From Candidatus Firestoneibacteriota bacterium (GTDB lineage Bacteria > Oederibacteriota > D2-FULL-39-29 > CAIOVX01), in the NCBI GenBank assembly GCA_903861835.1, contig CAIOVX010000027.1:1-64000 (forward strand): a stretch of DNA of 64,000 nucleotides. Reading direction: 5' to 3'. Positions 35,963 to 44,425 of this stretch are shown here, piece after piece. A program made the position numbers and the translations under genes. Below the pieces are notes generated by a model. The model searched no databases, had not been told where the DNA came from, and was given only the letters and a program-made list of their open reading frames with translations. How positions within the stretch are numbered: position 1 is the first letter of the stretch; every line of letters starts with the position of its first letter.

Positions 35963-36607
35963 ATGCCCGTCGAAAAACACTCCACATATTTCAATATGCT
36001 GGATGTCCTAAAAGAAAAGGGCTGTCCCTATTGCCGCCTTTCAGACAAATCAGCGCACTCTTATTTTGACGCTTTTCTTTTTGAGAATGTGACCGACCGC
36101 GAGGTCAGCAAAAAACTGCGCTCTTCCGGCGGTTTCTGCCGGGAGCATTCCGCGAAGTTCCTCGAATTCAACGATACCCTCGGCGCGGCAATTGTCTACG
36201 AATCTCTTATTTACGACCTCCTGAATGAAAAAAAAGAAAGTCTTTCGCTTAAAAGCGGAGCCTGTCCGGCTTGCGCCGTTTCTAAAGAAGCGGAAGAAAG
36301 GCACCTGAAAACTTTCGAACCCTATTTTGCCGAGCCGGAGTTCGCGGAGGCCTATCTGGTTTCAGAGGGTTTCTGCATTTCCCACTTGAAACTGTTACTG
36401 CCAAAGATTAAGAAGGAATCCGTCCTGAAGAAAGTCATTGAGAAGGAAAGGCAGACCCTGGAAAAACTTCACTCAGAATTACTGGAATTCCTCAGAAAGA
36501 ACGATTACCGTTTCTCAAAGGAAGAGTGGGGCGCGGAGAAGGACAGTTGGAGAAGGGCGATTGGGAAGTTTGTGGGAGAAAGAAAAGTAAGACAAAAAAG
36601 TTTGTAA
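35963..36607 (+). CDS. DUF6062-type protein with two CxxC motifs
   Basis: The 214-residue protein has GCPYCRLSDKSAHSY near residue 20 and ACPACAVSKEAEERH near 100, each followed by an FC-x-(E/S)-H motif (GFCREHSAKFL; GFCISHLKLLL). Two similar halves suggest internal duplication, and Cys/His spacing suggests two metal sites. This matches the family now called DUF6062. No signal peptide. Five bases after uppP, so probably in the same operon. Confidence 0.75.
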   Translation: MPVEKHSTYFNMLDVLKEKGCPYCRLSDKSAHSYFDAFLFENVTDREVSKKLRSSGGFCREHSAKFLEFNDTLGAAIVYESLIYDLLNEKKESLSLKSGACPACAVSKEAEERHLKTFEPYFAEPEFAEAYLVSEGFCISHLKLLLPKIKKESVLKKVIEKERQTLEKLHSELLEFLRKNDYRFSKEEWGAEKDSWRRAIGKFVGERKVRQKSL

Positions 36608-36880
36608 CGTTCGTAACGTTTATAACGTAAAGCAAATGTACGAAACAAAGAGGACGGTGGACGGAAGACAGAGGACAGTAGGCTGAGGGTCAGAAGGTCA
36701 GATGCTCAGTAAGGCGGAAGGTTAGAGGGTTGGATGCTTGGATGCTTGGATGCTTAAATGCCAGCAAAGATGAGATGATGCGCGGAAGGGCAGTAATGAA
36801 GAGGGCTGAGGACGGAAGACGGAAGACGGAAGACAGAAGACAGATGACAGTAGTCAGTGGACAGAAGAAGGCGAGCAGAA
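36600..36880. repeat. Family A block followed by long family D tract
   Basis: GTTTGTAACGTTCGTAACGTTTATAACGTAAAG at 36601-36633 is family A. From 36645 to 36870 come purine-rich family D words (GGACGGTGGACGGAAGACAGAGGACAG; GGAAGGTTAGAGGGTTGGATGCTTGGATG; GACGGAAGACGGAAGACGGAAG). This fills the gap between genes; no promoter is clear. Confidence 0.7.
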
Positions 36881-36901
36881 CATTAAACAAAGGGATTAAA
36901 T

Positions 36902-37867
36902 ATGAGAAGAACAATGCAGGCGGTAATGATGAGTTTGGCGCTTATGCCGGGATTACTTTTCGGGTGGCAGATAGATAGTGAAGTAAAGATAACAACCGGG
37001 GGAAGCTGGAGCAGCCCCGCTTGGTCTCCAAGGGGAGAATATTTTTGCGCTATAGACGGAGCAGGCCGCCTGGTACTCTTTGACGCGGCAGGAAAAGTTG
37101 TGAAAGTGAAGGAGGCTTCCGGTTTTGAAAATCCAAAGTGGTCTCCCGACGGCTCCTATATCGCGGCCTCGTTTGCTTCAAAAAAAAGGCCGCTGGCAAT
37201 CATTTCGATTCCGGAACTTGGCGCGGAATATAAATCCCTGGGCGTGTATGACACCGCCTGGCTTTCAGACAGCAAAACTATCTATTTTTATCACTGGCAG
37301 AAAAGACCTCACGACGTGCTCTCAAAAATAATGGACGTGTCTGTGGGGAGCAGCGGCGAGAACGATTATTTTGACCTCATAAAGGACAAAAACGCCCTTA
37401 AGAGTTTTACCTGCTCGCCCAAAGAGGAAAAAGTCGCGTTTATTCAGGTAAACGCAGGGGATAACAGGTGTCTGTATGTGGCAGATCTGGCTCTGACAGA
37501 AAAAAAATCCATTGCAAGCGGCCTTTTGGGCGAAAGTCTCTCCTGGTCGCCGGACGGCAAATATGTCTGGACCGGAGCGGAGATTGTAAATGTTGAGAAG
37601 AAAGAGGTTGTTTCAACCGGAATGCCCTTTACCCGTTTTGCCCAATGGTCTTCCGACGGGAAAAAAATATTTTATTCGAAAGAAACCGTCAAGGATAGCA
37701 TTATCATAGACGGGGATCCGGCTTGTTTTGATTTTGCTGCCGGGAAAGAAGAGATTATCAACTCGCCTGACTTTAGTGAAAGTTTTGCGTCATATTCTTC
37801 TGACTTAAAGAGCTGCGCAGCCGTGGATGCCAAGGACGGGAATTTACTGCTCATCAAATTTAAATAG
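36902..37867 (+). CDS. Secreted TolB-like (PD40) beta-propeller protein
   Basis: A 321-residue protein with signal peptide MRRTMQAVMMSLALMPGLLFG and repeated PD40 blades: SPAWSPRGEYFCAI, NPKWSPDGSYIAASF, SLSWSPDGKYVWTG, FAQWSSDGKKIFYSK. Such propellers usually mediate protein binding in the periplasm. It lacks the N-terminal TolB domain, so it is not TolB itself. Confidence 0.8.
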   Translation: MRRTMQAVMMSLALMPGLLFGWQIDSEVKITTGGSWSSPAWSPRGEYFCAIDGAGRLVLFDAAGKVVKVKEASGFENPKWSPDGSYIAASFASKKRPLAIISIPELGAEYKSLGVYDTAWLSDSKTIYFYHWQKRPHDVLSKIMDVSVGSSGENDYFDLIKDKNALKSFTCSPKEEKVAFIQVNAGDNRCLYVADLALTEKKSIASGLLGESLSWSPDGKYVWTGAEIVNVEKKEVVSTGMPFTRFAQWSSDGKKIFYSKETVKDSIIIDGDPACFDFAAGKEEIINSPDFSESFASYSSDLKSCAAVDAKDGNLLLIKFK

Positions 37868-37886
37868 CGCGGATTAAGGGAATATT

Positions 37887-38849
37887 ATGGAAAAACCGAA
37901 GATTTATGTCCACCGGATGGGGCCCTGGTATTCATTCTATATGGACACAGCAAATGAAGAACTGCTTGCCTCGTTTTCAGAACCGGTAAATGAGCGCGAC
38001 AGGGAAGCCCCGTTTACTGCCGCCGAACTGATCTCAAGGATGGCCGGCTGTTCCGCGATACTTTCCTTAAACGGAACCGGAGCCGAAGAAGAGATTGCCT
38101 ACGAAACCTTGAAAGCCGTCAATACCATACAAATAATCAGCATCTCCCACTGGTGGGGGCAGTTCTCGGATGTGCCTTCCGGTTCAGGGATTACGGTGAT
38201 AGAGGGCTCGAACGCGAATACTGTCGCTGTCGCCGAGTGGGTGCTGGCCTGCGCGCTTTCGGGAGTAAGGAAAATAGAAACTTTCAGCCGCAGGCTGAAG
38301 AACGGGTCAGAATGGGGCGAGCCGAGAAGAGACGCAGGAATGCTTGCGGGAAGCGTTGCCGGTATTATAGGGCTTGGAAGGATTGGAAGTCAGGTCTCAA
38401 AGTATTTCAAGGCAATGGGAGCGGAAGTCATAGTTTTTGACAAGTACTGTGCTCCAAGCCGGGCCAGGGAGCTCGGAGTTAAGCTGGTCACGCTTGAGGA
38501 AGCGCTTAAGGTGGATGTGGTTTCTCTTCATCTTCCGGTAACCGATGAAACGAAAGGGATGCTCGGCAGCCGTCACTTAGCGATGATAAAGGACGGAGCC
38601 GTGTTTATCAATTCGGCGCGCGCCGCGCTCTACGAGGAAGCGGTTCTTATCGAAGAACTCAAAAGGAAACGCTTCTGCGCGTATCTTGATGTTTTTGAAA
38701 ATGAGCCGCTGCCTTTAGCACACCCATTTCGGACAATGGAAAATGTGACTATCACGCCGCATATAGCCGGAGATAACAAGCAAATGTTCCTCCGCTGCGG
38801 AAGGGAAGCTATCCTGACACTAAAGAAATATTATGAAGATATTACATAA
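37887..38849 (+). CDS. D-2-hydroxyacid dehydrogenase family protein
   Basis: The 320-residue protein has the NAD-binding motif GIIGLGRIGSQVSKYF near residue 158, INSARAALYEEAVL with the catalytic Arg context, DVFENEPLP with the conserved Glu, and TPHIAG with the catalytic His near 290. The substrate is unknown; phosphoglycerate dehydrogenase or phosphonate-type relatives are possible. The N-terminal catalytic half (GPWYSFYMDTANEELLASF) is unusual. Confidence 0.85.
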   Translation: MEKPKIYVHRMGPWYSFYMDTANEELLASFSEPVNERDREAPFTAAELISRMAGCSAILSLNGTGAEEEIAYETLKAVNTIQIISISHWWGQFSDVPSGSGITVIEGSNANTVAVAEWVLACALSGVRKIETFSRRLKNGSEWGEPRRDAGMLAGSVAGIIGLGRIGSQVSKYFKAMGAEVIVFDKYCAPSRARELGVKLVTLEEALKVDVVSLHLPVTDETKGMLGSRHLAMIKDGAVFINSARAALYEEAVLIEELKRKRFCAYLDVFENEPLPLAHPFRTMENVTITPHIAGDNKQMFLRCGREAILTLKKYYEDIT

Positions 38850-38892
38850 GTTGTCGTAATAACCTTCTACTTTCAGCGTTAACAATAAAAAC

Positions 38893-38921
38893 TTGACAAA
38901 GAAAGAGGGCAGTAGTAATAT
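38893..38921 (+). promoter_or_regulatory. Promoter of the cobalamin riboswitch transcript
   Basis: TTGACA (38893-38898), 17 bases, TAATAT (38916-38921): close to sigma-70 consensus and placed just ahead of the riboswitch. Confidence 0.8.
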
Positions 38922-38936
38922 CTATATGTAAGTTGT

Positions 38937-39097
38937 TTGATTCCGCAGTCAAGGGAAGCAGGTGTAAATCCTGCGCACTCCCGGTGCTGTAAGAGGGTAC
39001 GAAATCCACAGGCGAGCGAAGTTTGCTTGCCGGCCACTGCCGAAAGGCGGGAAGGCGGAGAGTAGGTTTGATCCCTCAAGTCAGAAGACCTGACAGC
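38937..39097 (+). promoter_or_regulatory. Cobalamin (B12) riboswitch
   Basis: The conserved landmarks occur in order: GGGAAGCAGGTGTAAATCCTGC at the start, CCCGGTGCTGTAAGAGGG, the B12-box core GCCACTG (39033-39039) followed by the loop hairpin CGAAAGGCGGGAAGGC, and AGTCAGAAGACCTGAC closing the structure. It binds adenosyl- or aquocobalamin and normally shuts down cobalamin uptake or synthesis genes. Those genes begin 630 bases downstream. Confidence 0.96.
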
Positions 39098-39110
39098 GGA
39101 AAAATAGAAA

Positions 39111-39145
39111 CGGCATCCCCCGAGGAAGGGGAGGGCGGTTTTTTT
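39111..39145 (+). terminator. Riboswitch-associated terminator
   Basis: CGGCATCCCC (39111-39120) pairs imperfectly with GGGGAGGGCG (39128-39137) across a 7-base loop, followed by TTTTTTT. It is the probable expression platform of the riboswitch. Confidence 0.65.
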
Positions 39146-39175
39146 ATTTAACGGAGCCAAGAAATCAGGGTGCAG

Positions 39176-39215
39176 CCCCGTAAGGCATTTTGCCTTGCGG
39201 GGTTTTTTGTTTTTT
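39176..39215 (+). terminator. Second strong terminator
   Basis: CCCCGTAAGGCA (39176-39187) and TGCCTTGCGGGG (39191-39202) form a 12-pair stem with one G-T pair and a TTT loop, then TTTTTTGTTTTTT. It would stop any read-through from the riboswitch. Confidence 0.8.
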
Positions 39216-39219
39216 AATT

Positions 39220-39722
39220 AGAATGATTAGAAAAAGAGATTACGCAGATTAGAGTGAGCATGGATTGAAACCGAGAAATCTATTTTTGTAATCTGAGTAA
39301 TCAAACAATTCTTGTTGAGAAGTTGATTAAAGGGATCAGCGAAAGCAATTACGCAGATTAGAGTGAGCGGGGTTTAATCTGTGTAATCGGTTTAAGTAAT
39401 CCGTGTAATCATTTTTGTTTTTTAAGCGGGACGCCTATCCCGCTTATTGGGTGCGGCGGAGGGCTGTGATGGCCCTTCGCCACCCTCCCTTAAAGGCGGA
39501 AGGTTAGAGGGCTGGAAGGTTAGAGGGCTGGAAGGTTGGAAGGTTGGATGATTGGACGTTGGAGTGAAGGAGCCTGAGGACGGAAGACGGTAGACAGAAG
39601 GGCAGATGCTCGGATGCTTAAAGGCCAGCATGGCTGGAGGAAATGGGCGTGTGGACGGAGGACCGTTAGAACATTTGAGTCTTTAATTAGCAATCAGCAA
39701 TCCGACGGAGTCGGCGGAGCGG
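39220..39722. repeat. Long tract of family B then family D repeats
   Basis: 39225-39420 holds GATTACGCAGATTAGAGTGAG words and their complements (GTAATCTGAGTAATC, TAATCTGTGTAATC). 39424-39445 is a hairpin AAGCGGGA/TCCCGCTT. 39475-39670 holds family D words (GGAAGGTTAGAGGGCTGGAAGG; GGACGGAAGACGGTAGACAG) and 39698-39722 the CCGACGGAGTCGGCGG word. No coding frame is supported. The tract separates the riboswitch from the cobamide genes. Confidence 0.7.
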
Positions 39723-39729
39723 CAGACGG

Positions 39730-40572
39730 ATGAGGGAAATGCAAAAGAAAAAACTAAACATAGGGATAGCGCTGTGGAATCTCAACGCGAAGAACCTCGC
39801 CGAAAAGATTGACAAGATCGCGGGCTGGGGTTTCAACTGCGTGAGTTTCCTTGGCGGCTACTTTGAGGATGAATTCGCGGCGGATATCGCGGCAAGAATT
39901 AAGAAGCACGGGCTTAAAGTAACATTTCATCTCAGCTTCTTCGGGAAGAATAAGGAGAGGGCATTAAGGGAGCTTGACGGCAGGATCGAACGCATAACTA
40001 CTCTTCTGAAGACCGGAAAGATAAAACGCAACGCCAAATGCATCTGTTTTGATCCGGCGTATTTTTACAAAAACAAGACAGTCTCTATAGACTATGAAAC
40101 GACTATCGCGGCGCTTAAGAAGCTGGACGGAAAGGTTCCCGGAATAAAGATAGGCGTCGAGAACTGGATCCTTAATTCTCCGGCGCAAGAAATGAGGCGC
40201 ATAAAAACGGGTATAGGCGGGGCTAAGAGCGGGATGCTTTTGGACCTGGGTCATTTGAATATCGCTTTCAGGCAGGGGTTGATAAAAGAGCTGGACTATC
40301 TTTCCTACTTCAAGGCGCTACCGTTCAAAATAATAGAACTGCACATTCACGATAATGACGGGGAAACAGATCTGCATCTGCCGCCCGGGAGAGGAAACAC
40401 TGAATTTAAAAAGATTTTCAAAGCGTTAAAAGAATCCGGAAGGCTGTCAAAAAACGTAATCCTGACTTTCGAGATAAAGCCGAGGCTGAAGGACATAAAA
40501 ATAACGGACAGAAAAAAGATGGACGAGGTCCTGCGGTCAAAAAAATTAATAGAGAGGCTGTACCAGAAATGA
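39730..40572 (+). CDS. cbiR: AP-endonuclease-2-type TIM barrel, probable cobamide-remodelling hydrolase CbiR
   Basis: The 280-residue protein is a xylose-isomerase/AP-endonuclease-2 TIM barrel with metal-ligand candidates FHLSFFG, CFDPAYF, GVENWIL, LLDLGHLN, ELHIHDNDGETDLHLPPGRG and TFEIKP. CbiR of Akkermansia belongs to this superfamily and cleaves the phosphoribosyl bond of cobamides, releasing cobinamide phosphate so that a new lower ligand can be attached. Here the gene is translationally coupled to btuC (four-base overlap) and stands ahead of cobA, cobT, cobU and cobS, exactly the enzymes that would rebuild the nucleotide loop. The name is inferred from fold and context; an ordinary sugar isomerase is the alternative. 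ATG 39739 is another possible start. Confidence 0.75.
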   Translation: MREMQKKKLNIGIALWNLNAKNLAEKIDKIAGWGFNCVSFLGGYFEDEFAADIAARIKKHGLKVTFHLSFFGKNKERALRELDGRIERITTLLKTGKIKRNAKCICFDPAYFYKNKTVSIDYETTIAALKKLDGKVPGIKIGVENWILNSPAQEMRRIKTGIGGAKSGMLLDLGHLNIAFRQGLIKELDYLSYFKALPFKIIELHIHDNDGETDLHLPPGRGNTEFKKIFKALKESGRLSKNVILTFEIKPRLKDIKITDRKKMDEVLRSKKLIERLYQK

Positions 40573-41591
40573 AAGCAAGAGTTATCAAATACATAAGCCT
40601 GGGGCTGGTCTTTATGCTGGGTTGCGCTGCTGCCGGTATATTTATAGGAAGCGTAGGGCTGCCCGCGAAAGACGTTTTCAACATATTCCTTTCTAAGGTT
40701 CCGCTTCTTGGCGGGCATATCCCGCACACCTGGCAATCAGGTGTTGAAGACATTCTACTGAAACTCCGCCTGCCGAGGGTAATTCTTGGGCTTTTTGTGG
40801 GCGCTTCTCTCGCGGTTGCGGGCGCGGTTTTTCAGGGGTTGCTTAGAAACCCGCTGGCAGAACCCTATTTGCTCGGGATATCTTCGGGAGCGGCTCTCGG
40901 TACCGCTCTGGTCGTACTGCTGAATATTCCCTTCTATCTGCTCTTCATTCCCTCAATACCTCTCGCTGCTTTTTGCGGCGGACTGGTGTCAATGTTTCTC
41001 GTTTATGCGTTAGCCAGGACAAAGGGAAAGCTTCCGGTGCAAACACTCCTTCTTTCAGGCGTTGTCATAAACTTTTCCTTTTCCGCAATAATAATGCTCT
41101 TCATTACCGTGAGCAATAAGGGGCTGGCAGAGATAACTTTCTGGATGCTGGGTTCTCTCAATAACGCGAATTTCGCGCTCCTTCCATATATTATAGGCGG
41201 CTGCACTCTGATAATGGGAATCATCTATCTGTTTGCAAATGATCTTAATGTTATTTCAATGGGAGAAGAGACCGCGGTGTATCTCGGAGTAGCCGCGGAG
41301 AAAGTAAAGAAGCTTATGTTTGTGCTGACCTCGCTTTTAACGGGCCTTGCGGTCTCGGTAAGCGGGCTGATAGGTTTTGTCGGGCTGATCGTTCCGCATA
41401 TTGCCCGCCTAATAGCCGGGCCCGATCACCGGGTGCTTCTGCCTTTCGCGGCGCTCCTTGGCGCGGGATTTTTGGTTCTTGCCGATGTGCTCTGCAGAAC
41501 GCTATTTTCTCCGGTTGAGATTCCGATCGGCGTAGTTACGGCAATACTCGGGGGTCCGTTCTTTCTGTATCTTCTAAAGAGGAAAAAATGA
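40569..41591 (+). CDS. btuC: Cobamide ABC transporter permease BtuC
   Basis: FecCD-type permease of 340 aa with about ten membrane helices and the family motifs RLPRVILGLFVGASLAVAGA, GLLRNPLAEPYLLGISSGAALG and IGFVGLIVPHIARLIAGPDHR. These also occur in haem and siderophore permeases, but the surrounding genes indicate corrinoid. The start and end overlap cbiR and btuD by four bases each. Confidence 0.9.
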   Translation: MKARVIKYISLGLVFMLGCAAAGIFIGSVGLPAKDVFNIFLSKVPLLGGHIPHTWQSGVEDILLKLRLPRVILGLFVGASLAVAGAVFQGLLRNPLAEPYLLGISSGAALGTALVVLLNIPFYLLFIPSIPLAAFCGGLVSMFLVYALARTKGKLPVQTLLLSGVVINFSFSAIIMLFITVSNKGLAEITFWMLGSLNNANFALLPYIIGGCTLIMGIIYLFANDLNVISMGEETAVYLGVAAEKVKKLMFVLTSLLTGLAVSVSGLIGFVGLIVPHIARLIAGPDHRVLLPFAALLGAGFLVLADVLCRTLFSPVEIPIGVVTAILGGPFFLYLLKRKK

Positions 41592-42361
41592 CAGCTGCGC
41601 TTGAAGCTAAAAACATAATATTCGGCTACGGAGAAAAGAAGGTGCTGAAGAATGTTTCCTTTTCCGTAGCGGAGAAGGATTTTACGGGTATCATTGGTCC
41701 GAACGGCTCAGGCAAATCGACGCTGCTGAAAATACTGAGCAGGAGCTTGCAGCCGGGTTCCGGGTCCGTGCTTTTTAACGGGAAGGATATATTTAAACTG
41801 GACACAAAACTCGTGGCAAGCAAAATAGCAATTGTCCCGCAGGAAGAACTGAGTATTTTCCCGTTTACGGTATTTGAAACGGTGCTGATGGGAAGGGCCC
41901 CCTATATCAGCAGATTCTCGTGGGAAAGCCGCGAAGATATTTCAATTGCCGAATCCGCGATGAAACTGGCTGATGTAAAACACCTGCGCGACAGAAACCT
42001 CGACGAGCTTTCTGGGGGAGAGAGGCAGAGGGTTTTGATAGCAAGGGCGCTGGCTCAGATGCCAAAGATTCTTCTGCTGGATGAGCCTACCTCTCACCTG
42101 GATATCAACCACCAGTTTGACATTCTGGAGCTTATCAGAAAGCTCAATGAAAACGCGGGTATTACAGTGCTTATGGTCTCTCATGACATAAACATAGCGG
42201 CAAAATACTGCAAAGAGCTCGTGATGCTGAAGGACGGAAAAATCTTCAAACACGGGCCTTCTTGCGAAGTCATCACGAAAGAAATAATAAAGCAGGTTTA
42301 TGGGGTAGATGTGCGGCTAGTGAAATTCCCGGGCGCGAAGACTCCCGCTGTACTTATTTAA
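41588..42361 (+). CDS. btuD: Cobamide ABC transporter ATPase BtuD
   Basis: ABC ATPase of 257 aa: Walker A GPNGSGKSTLLKIL near residue 37, signature LSGGERQRVLIARALAQ, Walker B ILLLDEPTSHLDI, switch His in VSHDI. It powers the BtuC permease. No substrate-binding protein BtuF is encoded in the locus, so it must be elsewhere or be replaced. Confidence 0.9.
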   Translation: MTAALEAKNIIFGYGEKKVLKNVSFSVAEKDFTGIIGPNGSGKSTLLKILSRSLQPGSGSVLFNGKDIFKLDTKLVASKIAIVPQEELSIFPFTVFETVLMGRAPYISRFSWESREDISIAESAMKLADVKHLRDRNLDELSGGERQRVLIARALAQMPKILLLDEPTSHLDINHQFDILELIRKLNENAGITVLMVSHDINIAAKYCKELVMLKDGKIFKHGPSCEVITKEIIKQVYGVDVRLVKFPGAKTPAVLI

Positions 42362-42460
42362 AGGTGATTAGAGGGATTAGGAAAGGAGATTACGCAGATT
42401 AGAGGGGGCATGGTTTAATCTGTATAATCGGTTTTAGTAATCTGCGTAATCATTTTAATG
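42362..42460. repeat. Family B inverted word repeat
   Basis: GATTAGAGGGATTAGGAAAG and GATTACGCAGATTAGAG are opposed by TTTAATCTGTATAATCGG and AGTAATCTGCGTAATC. Confidence 0.65.
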
Positions 42461-42468
42461 GAGGAGAG

Positions 42469-42999
42469 ATGTTGAAGAAAGGTCTTGTACAAGTCTACAC
42501 CGGAGACGGAAAAGGGAAGACCACCTGCGCATTCGGACAGGCCTTAAGGGCTGTCGGGCGCGGATTAAAGGTCTGCATTTTCCAGTTCCTGAAAGATGAG
42601 AAACTCGGCAGCGGGGAAGTAATCGCTTTTGAAGCCTTTAAAGACAGCGTTCGGATTGTGCGCGGCTGCCAGACTCATCCTATGCTTGCTAAAAAAGAGC
42701 AGCCGTCCCTTAAGGAAGAAATACTTGAAATGGTCGCAGAGGTTAAGCAGGTCCTGGCTTCCGGGAAATATAATATGGTAGTGCTTGACGAGATAAATAA
42801 CTGCGTTGATAGCGGGTTGTTGGAAGTCAAAAGATTAGTAGAAATCATAAAGGTAAAGCCGGCGCGCACCGAACTGATACTTACGGGAAGGGGCGCAGCG
42901 AGGGAAGTCGTAGAACTTGCGGATCTGGTTACGAATATGTCGCTGGTGAAGCATCCGTTTAAGGCGGGAGTGAAGGCGAGGAAGGGGATAGAGTACTAA
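42469..42999 (+). CDS. cobA: Cob(I)alamin adenosyltransferase (CobA/BtuR type)
   Basis: Adenosylates the cobalt of corrinoids with ATP. The 176-residue protein has the P-loop-like VYTGDGKGKTTCAFGQALRAVGRG at residues 9-32, FQFLKDE, VVLDEINNCV and LTGRGA. GGAGGAG precedes ATG. It prepares salvaged cobinamide for CobU. Confidence 0.95.
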   Translation: MLKKGLVQVYTGDGKGKTTCAFGQALRAVGRGLKVCIFQFLKDEKLGSGEVIAFEAFKDSVRIVRGCQTHPMLAKKEQPSLKEEILEMVAEVKQVLASGKYNMVVLDEINNCVDSGLLEVKRLVEIIKVKPARTELILTGRGAAREVVELADLVTNMSLVKHPFKAGVKARKGIEY

Positions 43000-43275
43000 A
43001 AAGTCAAAAGTTTGTAAAGTTTATAAGGTTTGTAAGGTTAATAAGGTATGAGTATTTAATTAGTAATCAGTAATCATCAATAAGCAATCCGACGGAGTCG
43101 GCGGACAGAGGACAGAGGACAGTGGGCAGAAGACGGCATGTCCTAGGGATCTTTAATTAGTAATTAGAAATCATCAATCAGTAATCCGACGGAGTCGGCG
43201 GACGCGCAGTAGAATAAAAATAGCAAACATAATCTGAGTAATCGAACTTTCTAAATCCGTGTAATCATTTATCAA
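43000..43275. repeat. Mixed family A, D and B repeats
   Basis: 43003-43048 contains GTTTGTAAAG/GTTTATAAG units (family A variant); 43055-43205 contains TTAATTAGTAATCAGTAATC and two copies of the CCGACGGAGTCGGCGGAC word with GACAGAGGACAGAGGAC; 43228-43270 contains TAATCTGAGTAATC and ATCCGTGTAATC (family B). Confidence 0.65.
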
Positions 43276-43285
43276 AGGAGACGAA

Positions 43286-44332
43286 ATGAAGATAGGGAAT
43301 ACGGAAGTAAATATAGAGGAAATTGATACGGCCTCATATAGTAAGACTCAGAAGCGGCTTGACAGCCTGACAAAACCGGTTGGAAGTTTGGGCAGGCTTG
43401 AAGATTTGGCGAAGGAAGTTGTTGCTATCACCGGGAAGGAACGTCCTTCTCTCAAGCATAAAGTCATTTTCACAATGGCTGGTGATCACGGAATATGCGA
43501 TGAAGGCGTATCCGCTTTTCCGAAAGAGGTTACCCCCCAGATGGTAATGAATTTCATTCAAGGCGGCGCTGCGATAAATGTGCTCGCGAAGCATGTCGGC
43601 GCGAAGGTCGTAGTTGTTGATATGGGCGTTGCTTCGGACATCAAGAACGCTCCGGGCCTTGTGATAAGGAAAATAGCTTATGGAACAAAGAATTTTGCGA
43701 AAGGACCGGCGATGAGCAGGGAAGAGGCCGAGAAATCCGTTGAAGCCGGGATAAAGCTTGTGATGGAGCTCCCTGAGGTTGATATTCTGGGGACCGGCGA
43801 TATGGGAATAGGCAATACCACGCCTTCCGCCGCGATAACCGCTGTAGTTACCGGAAAGAGCGTTGAAGAAGTTACGGGCAGGGGCACCGGTGTTGATGAC
43901 GCGGGGCTTAAGAAAAAAGTTGCCGCCATAAAGAAGGGAATTGAAGTAAACAGGCCGGACGCAAAAAACGGGCTGGATTTGCTTTCGAAAATAGGCGGTT
44001 TTGAAATAGGCGGGCTCGCGGGCGTAATCCTCGGCGCGGGAATGAGAAAGGTTCCGGTGGTCGTTGACGGTTTTATCTCAACAGCCGCGGCGATAATTGC
44101 CGTGAACATCGAACCTAAAGTGAAAGGCTATATCATACCTTCGCATATGTCCGTTGAAGGCGGGCACAAATACGCCCTTGCGTATCTCGGCAAGAAAGCA
44201 ATAATTGATTTTGATATGAGGCTGGGAGAGGGAACGGGCGCGGCGCTCACGATGAATATTATTGAAGCGGGGTGCAAGATTCTCAATGAGATGGCGACTT
44301 TTGAAAACGCGGGAGTAACTAATAAGGAATGA
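43286..44332 (+). CDS. cobT: Nicotinate-nucleotide:dimethylbenzimidazole phosphoribosyltransferase CobT
   Basis: Activates the lower-ligand base as alpha-ribotide. The 348-residue product shows SLTKPVGSLGRLEDLA, AGDHGICDEGVSAFPKEVTPQMV, GTGDMGIGNTTPSAAI and the C-terminal catalytic Glu context RLGEGTGAALTM. It would supply the new base after CbiR removes the old one. AAAGGAG precedes ATG. Confidence 0.96.
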   Translation: MKIGNTEVNIEEIDTASYSKTQKRLDSLTKPVGSLGRLEDLAKEVVAITGKERPSLKHKVIFTMAGDHGICDEGVSAFPKEVTPQMVMNFIQGGAAINVLAKHVGAKVVVVDMGVASDIKNAPGLVIRKIAYGTKNFAKGPAMSREEAEKSVEAGIKLVMELPEVDILGTGDMGIGNTTPSAAITAVVTGKSVEEVTGRGTGVDDAGLKKKVAAIKKGIEVNRPDAKNGLDLLSKIGGFEIGGLAGVILGAGMRKVPVVVDGFISTAAAIIAVNIEPKVKGYIIPSHMSVEGGHKYALAYLGKKAIIDFDMRLGEGTGAALTMNIIEAGCKILNEMATFENAGVTNKE

Positions 44333-44335
44333 TGA

Positions 44336-44418
44336 TAAGAAGGTTGGAGGGTTGGATGCTTAAAAAACGGCAATAACTAACCCTCTAAACATCCAACCGT
44401 CCAAGCATCAAAACGGAG
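44336..44418. repeat. Family D inverted word repeat
   Basis: AAGGTTGGAGGGTTGGATGCTT is followed after 20 bases by the complementary TAACCCTCTAAACATCCAACC, giving a long foldback between cobT and cobU. Confidence 0.65.
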
Positions 44419-44425
44419 TGATTTT

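Noticed and set aside
39424-39445. AAGCGGGA/TCCCGCTT hairpin considered as a terminator
   Set aside because: On the plus strand no T-tract follows it, and on the minus strand it is followed by A residues.
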